Positions 25,938 through 34,282 of a stretch of DNA of 53,957 nucleotides are shown here, one piece after another. The DNA is from RGIG5952 sp045603485 (GTDB taxonomy: Bacteria; Verrucomicrobiota; Kiritimatiellia; RFP12; JAAYLN01), in NCBI GenBank assembly GCA_045603485.1, contig JAZUMF010000043.1, forward strand, positions 1 to 53,957, read 5' to 3'. The notes below the pieces were generated by a model. It ran no database searches. It was not told the origin of the DNA and saw only the letters and a program-made list of their open reading frames with translations. Numbering within the stretch: position 1 is the first letter of the stretch; every line of letters begins with the position of its first letter. The position numbers and the translations under genes were made by a program.

Positions 25938-26020
25938 TCTCTGCGCTCTCCGCGTTCTCTGAGTGAGAACTTTTAACTACGACTTAAAAAAAAACTCTGC
26001 GCCTCTGCGGCTCTGCGATA
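25938..26020 (+). repeat. CTCTGCG-rich repeat
   Basis: Repeated CTCTGCG and CTCTG(A)G words form two clusters (about 25938-25970 and 25995-26020), the second reading CTCTGCGCCTCTGCGGCTC then GCGATAAAAAAA. Such patches are common in intergenic DNA of many bacteria. No gene is seen in 25799-26242 apart from this patch and the promoters listed. Confidence 0.5.
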
Positions 26021-26042
26021 AAAAAATTTAAGACTATTTGAC

Positions 26043-26071
26043 TTGACACAATGACTAAATCCTGCTATACT
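26043..26071 (+). promoter_or_regulatory. Strong sigma70-type promoter without an adjacent gene
   Basis: TTGACA at 26043-26048 and TATACT at 26066-26071, spaced 17 bases, are the best promoter match in the window. Transcription would start near 26078, about 165 bases before the GH2 start. The next 60 bases (about 26088-26142) are clearly more GC-rich than the surroundings and contain GGTA/TACC ends that could pair. Confidence 0.7.
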
Positions 26072-26179
26072 GACACACTAGCAATGGTAGCAGACGGCAG
26101 TTGAGGAGACGCGCCCGCCACAGCGATACCCCAGTTCTTTCCATTTATCCTTTACTTTTTCAACTTGCACGCAATGATA

Positions 26180-26209
26180 TTGAATATCGACTCCGTTTTT
26201 TGATAAAAT
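26180..26209 (+). promoter_or_regulatory. Proximal promoter of the GH2 gene
   Basis: TTGAAT at 26180-26185 and TAAAAT at 26204-26209 with an 18-base spacer and a TGA extension before the -10. It would give a leader of about 27 bases that carries AAGGA ahead of the ATG at 26243. Confidence 0.55.
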
Positions 26210-26242
26210 TTGAAACTGACCATTTCTCCAAGGACACTCAAA

Positions 26243-28612
26243 ATGAATACCGAAGAAACTTTTTTGTTAGGCGGATGGCGTTTTCAAAAGGGGCCGATTG
26301 ATGGCTGTCCTCAATCTTCAACCTTTGATGACGCCGCATGGGAATCCGTACGGATACCACATGACTGGGCAATTTCCGAGCCTTTTGATAAAGAAGTCGA
26401 TATGCAAGTGACTGCCATTATCGAAAATGGCGAAACGGTAGCATCAGAAAAGACTGGCAGAACAGGCTCACTTCCTTGGATTGGTGAAGGCTGGTATCGT
26501 CGCACAATCACGATTCCTCAAGGATGCCGCCATGCCGAGCTCGTCTTTGACGGTGCAATGGCACGCTCCACACTCTATTTTGATGGAAAAAAAATCAATT
26601 ATCGCATCTCTGGGTATGTAACTTTTTCTGTCGATATAACGCCTTATTTAGGTGATACCTCTACAGCTTCTAACCATACAATCGCCGTACATCTCTCAAC
26701 AGAGCCACAAAGCTCGCGCTGGTATCCCGGCGCTGGCCTTTATCGTCCTGTGCGACTTATAACCTCCAAGAAAGCATGGATTGATCGCACTGCAACATTT
26801 GTTCGAACAACATCATTGCATGGCAATTCGGCAACAGTAGCAATCTCGACACAACTTCATGGTGAAGACTCGGCACTATACTCTGCAACTCTTTATAATG
26901 AAAAAGGGCAATCAGTCGCAGCTTCTGAGCCAACGCCAAATAACGACTTTACAATTGCGGTAAAAAATCCCGAACTCTGGTCGCCAGAATCCCCCGCCCT
27001 TTACACAGTCTGTATCGAGGCAAAAAAAAGTGATGGCACACTCCTTGACGCATACGAGCTTAAAACGGGCATTCGCATCGTTGAAATCACAGAAAAGGGC
27101 TTTTTCCTCAACGGCAAACTGCGCAAATTCAAAGGCGCATGTCTTCACCATGATTTAGGCCCTGTAGGTGCCGCATTTAATAAAGACGCATTTCGCCGTC
27201 AACTTAGAATTCTTCGCGAATGCGGCTGTGACTCAATCAGAACATCCCACAATATGCCTGCTCCATGGCAAATGGACATTTGCGATGAAGAAGGCTTTAT
27301 GGTTATGGCCGAATCGTTTGATGTATGGTATAACGCAAAATGCGCAAATGATTATGCCAAATACTTTGCCGACAACTGGCTTCAGGATTTAGACGGTCTT
27401 ATTCTCTTTAACCGCAACCATCCTTCGATTGTATTTTGGTCTATCGGCAATGAAAGCCATGACCTTGACACACCTGAAGGTCTTGAAGTCTATCCCAAAA
27501 TGGAAGCCCGCTGCAAAGAGCTTGACCCGACCCGCCCGGTCACGCAGGGAATACATGTTCCAGATGTTGCCATAGATTCAGGAATTTTGCAGATGACCGA
27601 CATTGCCGGAATAAACTACAAGATACCGCGGCTTGAAAGAGTTCATTCGGTTTCAAATATGGGAATTGCCCTGGGTACCGAAAATGCCTCAACAGTATCA
27701 TCACGCGGTATCTACAAATTCCCCGTCAACGCTTCTCCATTTAACGCATACCCTGACGGACAATGCTCAAGCTACGACCTTGAATGGGGCGGCTGGGGCA
27801 ATCCGCCCGATGACGACTTTGCGGCGTGTGATGACTATCCTTGGATGATTGGCCAATTTGTCTGGACAGGCTTTGATTATTTCGGAGAGCCGTCACCATA
27901 CGATGGATATTGGCCTTCTCGCTCCTCATATTTCGGGCTCGTTGACCTTGCAGGAATTCCCAAAGACAGATACTATCTCTACCGCTCTCAATGGCGCAAA
28001 GACACGCCCACGCTCCATGTGCTTCCTCACTGGACATGGCCGGGACGCGAAGGTCAAATAACGCCTGTATTTTGCTATACAAGCTACCCCTCAGCCGAGC
28101 TCTTCATTAATGGTCGCAGCTATGGTCGCAAGACATTCGACCCGTCATCCCGTTTTGACCGATACCGTTTACGCTGGGAAAATGCCATCTACGAACCCGG
28201 CGAGCTACGCGTCGTCGCCTATGACAATGATGGAAATAAAGCTGCTGAAAAAATCATGCAAACAGCTGGAGAACCAGCCCGCATTGTAGCGCAAGCAGAC
28301 ACTACAACGCTTCAACCCCCGACGGAAGATGATACGCCCTCACTATCTTTCATCACCCTCTCAATAGTTGACGCCAATGGCAATCTGTGTCCAAATGCGA
28401 ATATTGAACTATCCTTCAAGACAACAGGCTCCATCAAATACAAAGCGGCCTGCAATGGTGACGCGACATCATTGGAGCAACTATCACTCCCCCACATGAA
28501 AACCTTCAATGGCAAGCTCGTTGCCGTCGTTGAAGCAATAGCAACTGGCACCGGAATCTTTTCTGCCTCGGCAAACGGCCTCCCCCCAGTTGAAATCAAC
28601 TTCAATTCTTAA
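26243..28612 (+). CDS. GH2 beta-galactosidase-like glycoside hydrolase
   Basis: A 789-residue GH2 enzyme with the usual order of sugar-binding sandwich (residues 1-170), immunoglobulin-like domain, (beta/alpha)8 catalytic barrel and C-terminal beta domains of the DUF4982 type. The acid/base is E404 in FWSIGNESHD and the nucleophile E480 in ALGTENASTVSSRG, followed by GQFVWTGFDYFGEP. This arrangement is typical of beta-galactosidase-type enzymes of gut glycan degraders, though beta-glucuronidase or beta-mannosidase cannot be excluded. There is no signal peptide. The ATG at 26243 has AAGGA eight bases upstream; a TTG start 33 bases earlier lies in the promoter. Its promoters stand apart from the minus-strand cluster to the left, but a joint role with GH78 is likely. 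Confidence 0.88.
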   Translation: MNTEETFLLGGWRFQKGPIDGCPQSSTFDDAAWESVRIPHDWAISEPFDKEVDMQVTAIIENGETVASEKTGRTGSLPWIGEGWYRRTITIPQGCRHAELVFDGAMARSTLYFDGKKINYRISGYVTFSVDITPYLGDTSTASNHTIAVHLSTEPQSSRWYPGAGLYRPVRLITSKKAWIDRTATFVRTTSLHGNSATVAISTQLHGEDSALYSATLYNEKGQSVAASEPTPNNDFTIAVKNPELWSPESPALYTVCIEAKKSDGTLLDAYELKTGIRIVEITEKGFFLNGKLRKFKGACLHHDLGPVGAAFNKDAFRRQLRILRECGCDSIRTSHNMPAPWQMDICDEEGFMVMAESFDVWYNAKCANDYAKYFADNWLQDLDGLILFNRNHPSIVFWSIGNESHDLDTPEGLEVYPKMEARCKELDPTRPVTQGIHVPDVAIDSGILQMTDIAGINYKIPRLERVHSVSNMGIALGTENASTVSSRGIYKFPVNASPFNAYPDGQCSSYDLEWGGWGNPPDDDFAACDDYPWMIGQFVWTGFDYFGEPSPYDGYWPSRSSYFGLVDLAGIPKDRYYLYRSQWRKDTPTLHVLPHWTWPGREGQITPVFCYTSYPSAELFINGRSYGRKTFDPSSRFDRYRLRWENAIYEPGELRVVAYDNDGNKAAEKIMQTAGEPARIVAQADTTTLQPPTEDDTPSLSFITLSIVDANGNLCPNANIELSFKTTGSIKYKAACNGDATSLEQLSLPHMKTFNGKLVAVVEAIATGTGIFSASANGLPPVEINFNS

Positions 28613-28637
28613 AATCCCATTGGTGCAAGAATAGCGA

Positions 28638-28660
28638 CATTCCCCCATAAGGGACAGTCC
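28638..28660 (+). repeat. REP-like GGGACAG palindromic unit
   Basis: CATTCCCCCATAAGGGACAG plus TCC is the reverse complement of the units near 431-610, with the same TCCC-N6-GGGA stem and a GGAC-A-GTCC core. It lies between the GH2 stop and the hrpA promoter. GGGACA at 28651-28656 is 16 bases ahead of the hrpA TATACT and could serve as a poor -35 box. Confidence 0.6.
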
Positions 28661-28672
28661 GTTTTCTTTTGA

Positions 28673-28678
28673 TATACT
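28673..28678 (+). promoter_or_regulatory. TATACT box 6 bases before the hrpA ATG
   Basis: TATACT ends 6 bases before the hrpA ATG and there is no ribosome-binding site between, pointing to a leaderless message. The nearest -35-like sequence is the GGGACA of the repeat unit. Confidence 0.55.
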
Positions 28679-28684
28679 ACTTAA

Positions 28685-31600
28685 ATGAGACTTGTTTTTC
28701 CAGAAGAGCTTCCAATCAGTCAACATCGTATTGAAATTGAAAAATACATGCGTGACAATCAGGTTATTATTGTCTGTGGTGACACTGGCTCCGGAAAAAC
28801 GACGCAGCTCCCAAAGATGGCACTTGAAATTGGGAGAGCCAATGGTGGAAGGCGCATTGCCTGTACTCAACCGCGTCGTCTTGCTGCTGTTACGGTTGCA
28901 AGACGAGTTGCTGAGGAATTTGGCGAAGAAATCGGGCAGACTGTCGGTTTTAAGCATCGCTTTGATCAAAAAACATCAGAGAATACCCGTATCAAGTTTA
29001 TGACTGACGGCATATTGCTTGCCGAAACTCGCCGCGACCCTCTTCTTAGGAGCTATGATACGATAATCGTCGATGAGGCCCATGAGCGTTCTCTCAATAT
29101 TGACTTCCTTTTGGGGATTCTGAAGCGCATCTTATCAAAGCGAAAAGACTTGAAGGTTATTGTCTCTTCAGCGACTTTGGATGCAAATCTTTTTTCAAAG
29201 TTTTTCAATGACGCGCCTGCCCTTGCCATTCCAGGAAGGCTCTTCCCAATAACAATGCGGTATCTTCCTCCTAAGGAGGGTGAAGAACAGGATCTTGCCA
29301 GGGATGTTGTAAGAGCCGTTGACAGTTTGCCTTACGAAGGTGATATTTTGGTATTCCTCCCTGGAGAACGAGATATTCGGGAATGCGCCGAAGCTTTATC
29401 AGGTCGTTCATACGCAGATGACGAAATTATCCCCCTTATAGCGACGCTACCACAGGCTGAACAGCAAAAGGCATTTAGATTATCTGACAAACGACGGATA
29501 ATCCTCTCCACAAATGTCGCTGAGACTTCTGTCACTATTCCCGGAATCAGGTATGTTGTTGATTCGGGACTTGCCCGCCTTTCCCGCTATATACATCGCA
29601 CTCAGATACAGCGCTTGCATATTGAACCTATTTCTCAGGCATCCGCCAATCAACGCGCCGGAAGATGCGGTCGACTTGGCCCAGGTGTTTGTATTCGCCT
29701 TTACAGCGAAGAAGATTATTTGCGACGAGAAAAATATACCGCACCTGAGATTCTGCGTTCATCTCTTGCCGGTGTAATCTTGACAATGCTTGATTTGGGC
29801 CTTGGCGACATTGCGGAATTTCCCTTTATTTCACCGCCCGACAACGGAATGATTCGTGAGGGCATTAGAGAACTAACAGAACTTGGTGCTCTGACTATTG
29901 ATAATGATGGATTGCCGCGACTGTCCGAAACGGGGCGCAGACTTGCTAAAATGCCCGTCGAGCCACGAATTGGCAGAATTGTACTTGCGGGTGACAAAGA
30001 GGCGGCCTTGCCGCTAGCATTGCCAGTCGCGGCATTTATGGCATGCGAGGATCCCCGTCGCCGCCCTGTAGAGGAAAAGGCAAAGGCCGACCAGGCACAC
30101 GCTAAATTCAAGTCTCAGGCATCTGATTTTGAGACTATCTTAAGGATGTGGAACTGGTGGCAGGCTGAGACCAAGGACCTCTCTCAAAATAAAACTCGCA
30201 AGCTTGCTGCTGCAAACTATCTGTCGTATACAAAAATGCGCGAATGGCAAGAGATTGTTGAACAATTAACCACATTTGCCAAGCGCCTGAATTTAGACCT
30301 TAAAGGTGACAAGGGCGGTATAGAAGGCCTTCATAGAGCATTGCTTTCGGGTCTTCTTTCTCGAATAGGCATTTTCGATACCGAAAACCGCGACTACCGC
30401 GGTGCTCGCGGTATAAGGTTTTTGCCATTCCCCGGATCTGCGCTCTACAAAAAACCGCCGCAATGGATAGTTGCCGGAGAATTAGTTGACACATCACGGT
30501 TATTTGCTCGCGAATGCGCTGAAATAAATCCGGAATGGCTTGAGCCGATTGCAGGTTCTCTCTGCAAGCACTCATATTCTCATCCCGAATGGGATCAGCA
30601 AAGCGGTTTTGTAAGGGCAAGCGAGCAAGTGACATTGTATGGTCTTGTTATTGTGGCAAGCCGAAGGTGTGATTACAGTAGAATAGACCCGCAGATGAGT
30701 CGCGACATCTTTATTCGTCGCGGTATTATTGATGGGGCTATAAGCAATCCGACACCGCTGATAAAACGCAACAATCTGCTGCTTTCAGAAATTAAAGAGC
30801 GGGCGGGAAAGTTAAGAAAGCCTGAGCTTTTTGATGAAGATGCCTTAACCGCATTCTTTGACAGTGCAATCCCTAGCCATATCTGCTCGGCGGGAGCATT
30901 GAAAAAATGGCTCTTTAAGGCAAATCAAAAAGAGATTGATTCTTTTAGGCTAAAGTCTGAAGATTGGCTACCTGCTGTTGATGACACTAAAGGGGACTTT
31001 CCTGATGCGATAATTATTGACGGCGTCCGAATGACGCTATCTTACAAGCATTCACTTGACGATGACGAGGATGGCATCACATGTACTGTCCGCCAATCAG
31101 GAGCCTATGCTCTAAAGGAATGGCGGTCAGATTGGCTGGTTCCCGGTGCGATTCGTGAAAAAATTTCTTGGATGATATCTTGCCTTCCGTCTGCGCAGCG
31201 TCGCATATTATCCCCTGTCGAGGATGTCGTATCGCGGCTGATGACTTATTTATCACCCGGCGAGCTTCCGTTAAATGAAGCGCTTTCAAGGGCCTTTTAT
31301 GAACATTGGGGCTTACGGATAATGCCAGACACATGGGACAAAAACAGGATGCCCGCCCATTTTACTGTCCGCTACCGGATTATAGACGATAAAACCCGTC
31401 GTCTAATTGCATCAGGCCGCAATCTTGAAGAAGTCCTTGCAAAGGTTTCTTCGCAGAAGAAGCAAAGCAATACGCCAGCATCCCGCAATATAGTCAATGA
31501 TATACAAAAGCACACTGCTTGGGACTTCCCAGATTTAGAGCCATCAGTTGTTACAGGTGAAGCCGGATGGCAAATTCGACAATATACCGCTTTAGCAGAC

Positions 31601-32374
31601 GAGGGCGATGGTGTCACTATCCATACTTATACGGAGGCGGCAAAGGCAGAATCGACACATCAGGCAGGAATAACCCGTTTATATGTCATGGCTATGGGTC
31701 CTAAGGCAAAGTCGACTATTAGATTCAGACAATGGCCATTGCAGGCTGCATATCATCTAAAGAAAATCGGATATGACGAAGCCCAAATAGTCTCGGATAC
31801 GCTTTTTGCAATTGCCGGTGAAACCTTTGTCCGCAACAAAGCTCCGATATATACCAAGGCTGAATTTGAAGCCCGTGCCGATAGTCTCAATCCATCAGAG
31901 GCTAGGGCTGAGTTGCTTACTCTAATCTTTGATGCTATTACAGCGGCGGCTGATAGGCTGCAACAGCTTGAAACAAACACCAAGCTTGCAAAGGAGACAG
32001 TCGAAGCTATAAAAAATCAGCTAGACTGGTTGATATTCCCCGGATTTATAAAGTCAATCCCTTTGGTTAGGCTGCGCCACTACCACCGGTATCTTGAGGC
32101 CATTCGCATTCGAATAGAACGGGCGATGCTTTCACCTTCCGCCGACATCCGCCGCGAAGACGAGGCTTCGGCTCATTGGCGAAGATATCGTGAACTTGTA
32201 GCTTCAAAGAATCTCAGGCACATCAATATTCCCGCTTTGGTTGAATATCGCTGGATGATTGAAGAATATCGTGTTTCACTCTTTGCTCAAGAGCTACGCA
32301 CGCCATCCCCCATAAGCGCAAAACGCCTTGACGCAAAATGGGATGAAGCTACAAAGCCTAAAGCCGACCAATAA
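28685..32374 (+). CDS. hrpA: ATP-dependent RNA helicase HrpA
   Basis: A 1229-residue DEAH-box helicase with HrpA architecture. The Walker A motif is GDTGSGKTTQ (residues 32-41), motif Ia TQPRRLAAVTVARRVAEE, motif II DEAH at 130-133, motif III SSATLD, motif V NVAETSVTIPGIRYVVDSG, and motif VI SANQRAGRCGRLGPG. An HA2/winged-helix and OB-fold region follows, and the long C-terminal domain (residues about 650-1229) resembles the DUF3418 domain of HrpA. Length matches the bacterial family (about 1250-1300). HrpA unwinds mRNA and resolves stalled ribosomes. The stop codon directly abuts the stop of the convergent nagA-like gene with no base between. Confidence 0.93.
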   Translation: MRLVFPEELPISQHRIEIEKYMRDNQVIIVCGDTGSGKTTQLPKMALEIGRANGGRRIACTQPRRLAAVTVARRVAEEFGEEIGQTVGFKHRFDQKTSENTRIKFMTDGILLAETRRDPLLRSYDTIIVDEAHERSLNIDFLLGILKRILSKRKDLKVIVSSATLDANLFSKFFNDAPALAIPGRLFPITMRYLPPKEGEEQDLARDVVRAVDSLPYEGDILVFLPGERDIRECAEALSGRSYADDEIIPLIATLPQAEQQKAFRLSDKRRIILSTNVAETSVTIPGIRYVVDSGLARLSRYIHRTQIQRLHIEPISQASANQRAGRCGRLGPGVCIRLYSEEDYLRREKYTAPEILRSSLAGVILTMLDLGLGDIAEFPFISPPDNGMIREGIRELTELGALTIDNDGLPRLSETGRRLAKMPVEPRIGRIVLAGDKEAALPLALPVAAFMACEDPRRRPVEEKAKADQAHAKFKSQASDFETILRMWNWWQAETKDLSQNKTRKLAAANYLSYTKMREWQEIVEQLTTFAKRLNLDLKGDKGGIEGLHRALLSGLLSRIGIFDTENRDYRGARGIRFLPFPGSALYKKPPQWIVAGELVDTSRLFARECAEINPEWLEPIAGSLCKHSYSHPEWDQQSGFVRASEQVTLYGLVIVASRRCDYSRIDPQMSRDIFIRRGIIDGAISNPTPLIKRNNLLLSEIKERAGKLRKPELFDEDALTAFFDSAIPSHICSAGALKKWLFKANQKEIDSFRLKSEDWLPAVDDTKGDFPDAIIIDGVRMTLSYKHSLDDDEDGITCTVRQSGAYALKEWRSDWLVPGAIREKISWMISCLPSAQRRILSPVEDVVSRLMTYLSPGELPLNEALSRAFYEHWGLRIMPDTWDKNRMPAHFTVRYRIIDDKTRRLIASGRNLEEVLAKVSSQKKQSNTPASRNIVNDIQKHTAWDFPDLEPSVVTGEAGWQIRQYTALADEGDGVTIHTYTEAAKAESTHQAGITRLYVMAMGPKAKSTIRFRQWPLQAAYHLKKIGYDEAQIVSDTLFAIAGETFVRNKAPIYTKAEFEARADSLNPSEARAELLTLIFDAITAAADRLQQLETNTKLAKETVEAIKNQLDWLIFPGFIKSIPLVRLRHYHRYLEAIRIRIERAMLSPSADIRREDEASAHWRRYRELVASKNLRHINIPALVEYRWMIEEYRVSLFAQELRTPSPISAKRLDAKWDEATKPKADQ

Positions 32375-33304
32375 TTATTTGATGCCTATCAATCTCAATG
32401 GATTGTCTCGGCAAATTGTCAAGCACTGTTCGTATGACAGCCCGACTTCTTTGGACTGAAGGACATCGACGACCTGCGCCATGGTTGCAGTTGAGCCGAC
32501 AAGGCATTGCTTTACGGGATTATGCAAAAGCCCATTCGCTTCAAGGACGGCATCATTACCAAAAACATTGTATTTGCCCGGAGGGAGACCGCCTGGGAAT
32601 GAACAATCCGTGACAGCTACAAGGCGCTCAATAGGAACCGCTCGAGTATAGACTTTGAGAATTTGGAGTGGAAGATGATGTCCGTCGGGAATAAACATTA
32701 CGGTCAATCTGTCTTCCGCAAGCCCGGCCCATATAACATTGTCATGGCGCGGCAAAAGATTTGGTATACCATTGCCGAGATGCGTGAGAGCCTTTGCTCC
32801 GGCCTCCGCCAATCTACCCAATTCGGCAGGCGTATGCGAGAGCTGATGGCCGAGGGAGACCGTCACCCCCATATTTGTCACAGCTTGGCAAAATTCAACA
32901 GCACCTTCAGCTTCAGCTGCTATCGTGAGCAACCTAATGCAACCATCCGAGGCCTCTTGAAACTCTTGAAAAAGCTTAATATCCGGCTTCCTGACCCACT
33001 CGGGCGGATGTGCCCCGACAGCGCCCGGCTTATCTGAAATAAAGGGTCCCTCAAGATGAACGCCTAGAATACGCTCATGACAAATGGAATCTGCGCGGCG
33101 CGCCTCGGCGATTATTGCCAGACTGCGCTTTGTAATCTCCGGATTGCAGGTGACGATTGTCGGGCAATACCCTGCCGTTCCCTCTGAAGCCAAGCGCCTG
33201 GTAATATCTTTAACTTGCGAAACTGTAATATCAGGAAAACTGAAATCGATTCCGGCAAACCCATTTACCTGAAGGTCAATCCAAATCGGCTCTCTCGCAT
33301 CCAT
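32375..33304 (-). CDS. nagA: N-acetylglucosamine-6-phosphate deacetylase-like amidohydrolase
   Basis: A 309-residue amidohydrolase that would remove the acetyl group from N-acetylglucosamine-6-phosphate. Family motifs seen: IDLQVNGFAGIDF near residue 8, HLEGPFI (metal ligand Glu), SLGHQLSH, ALTHLGNG, IPDGHHLP and VTDCSFPGG, whose aspartate is catalytic. It is about 70 residues shorter than typical NagA (about 380), because it starts directly at the barrel and lacks most of the N-terminal beta-sandwich strands. It is the last gene of an operon with the lyase (17 bases upstream) and a GH78-like enzyme. GAGG before the ATG supports the start. A close relative acting on another N-acylated sugar remains possible. 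Confidence 0.8.
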   Translation of the reverse strand: MDAREPIWIDLQVNGFAGIDFSFPDITVSQVKDITRRLASEGTAGYCPTIVTCNPEITKRSLAIIAEARRADSICHERILGVHLEGPFISDKPGAVGAHPPEWVRKPDIKLFQEFQEASDGCIRLLTIAAEAEGAVEFCQAVTNMGVTVSLGHQLSHTPAELGRLAEAGAKALTHLGNGIPNLLPRHDNVIWAGLAEDRLTVMFIPDGHHLPLQILKVYTRAVPIERLVAVTDCSFPGGLPPGKYNVFGNDAVLEANGLLHNPVKQCLVGSTATMAQVVDVLQSKEVGLSYEQCLTICRDNPLRLIGIK

Positions 33305-33321
33305 CTTTTGAATCCTCGTAA

Positions 33322-34257
33322 TTAAAGTCCAAGCTGCTCTTTTGCCTGATTTTCCCTCACTATTCCAAGAGCGGCGAATTTCTTTGCAAAGGCAAGATAC
33401 TCTTCTTGGGTCAAAGGCTCATTAGGCTTGCGATAGGCACCGCACTCAAGACCGATAAAACGCATCATCGCTTTATAATGACTCATATTATCGGAAGCAA
33501 TCATAAGCTCTACAACTTGATTTGCCTCATCCTGAAGCTTGGCTGCCGTTGAAAAATCCCCCTTGGCGGCAAGGGCGCAGATCTTTGCAAAATGACTTGG
33601 AATTATATTATATGTCGTTCCGATGCCACCAGAGAAAACATTTCCCAAAGCCAAAGCGCAGAGAAGCTGCTCATCGCAGCCTGCAAACCAAATCGTCTCT
33701 TTGTTGAGTTTGCGGCGAAGCCCTTGTGCGGCATAATAATCACGACCGGTATATTTGATACCCTTTACATTGGGGATATCAAAGAACCTTTTATCCCGCT
33801 CGGGAAGCAATTGCGCGCCCAGCGAATAAATCATAAAGGGCAAATCGGTTGCACTTGCAATTTCACTGTAGTGGTAATATGCCGCGTCAAACGACGAGCG
33901 ATAAAGCAATGGAGGCAATGCTGAAATCCAATCAATCCCAACCTTAGCCGCATAACGGGCAAGCTCTACGGCATCGTCAGTACGATTAGCGCCGATATGG
34001 GCGATTAAACGGCCCCTACCCTTGAGGTTCTTTACAGCGGCGTCCATCACCTGCTTGCGTTCTTCATTTGTGAGAAGCCACCATTCGCCGGTGCTGCCTG
34101 TTATATAAAAGCCCGCAAGACCGTTAGCAAAGCCGTAGTCCATTATTTGCGCAATGCGCTCTGAATCTACACGCCCCTTTTCATCATATGGTGTAAACAT
34201 TGCGGCATAGGCGCCATTCATACCCTGAAAACAACTTTCAGTAAATGATAAATCCAT
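33322..34257 (-). CDS. nanA: N-acetylneuraminate lyase-like aldolase (DapA/NanA family)
   Basis: A 311-residue class I aldolase of the dihydrodipicolinate synthase/N-acetylneuraminate lyase superfamily. Key features: YITGSTGEWWLL (the carboxylate-binding GSTGE loop, residues 54-58), FMIYSLG with the proton-transfer Tyr144, and the Schiff-base Lys168 in VKGIKYTGRD. The W-rich loop after GSTGE and the operon with a NagA-like gene favour sialic-acid cleavage to N-acetylmannosamine and pyruvate. The start at 34257 follows GGAG by five bases; the longer frame extends back into the next gene and is spurious. No epimerase or kinase of the sialic-acid route lies in the window, so the assignment is by sequence and context. 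Confidence 0.78.
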   Translation of the reverse strand: MDLSFTESCFQGMNGAYAAMFTPYDEKGRVDSERIAQIMDYGFANGLAGFYITGSTGEWWLLTNEERKQVMDAAVKNLKGRGRLIAHIGANRTDDAVELARYAAKVGIDWISALPPLLYRSSFDAAYYHYSEIASATDLPFMIYSLGAQLLPERDKRFFDIPNVKGIKYTGRDYYAAQGLRRKLNKETIWFAGCDEQLLCALALGNVFSGGIGTTYNIIPSHFAKICALAAKGDFSTAAKLQDEANQVVELMIASDNMSHYKAMMRFIGLECGAYRKPNEPLTQEEYLAFAKKFAALGIVRENQAKEQLGL

Positions 34258-34282
34258 TTTCACTCCATATTCCTTTGATTGA

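Noticed and set aside
26078..26142. Resemblance of the GC-rich block to the SRP (4.5S) RNA core
   Set aside because: It has AGCAG and GGCAG words, but lacks the conserved GGTCAGG and GGAAGGAAGCAGCC elements, so the similarity is probably chance.
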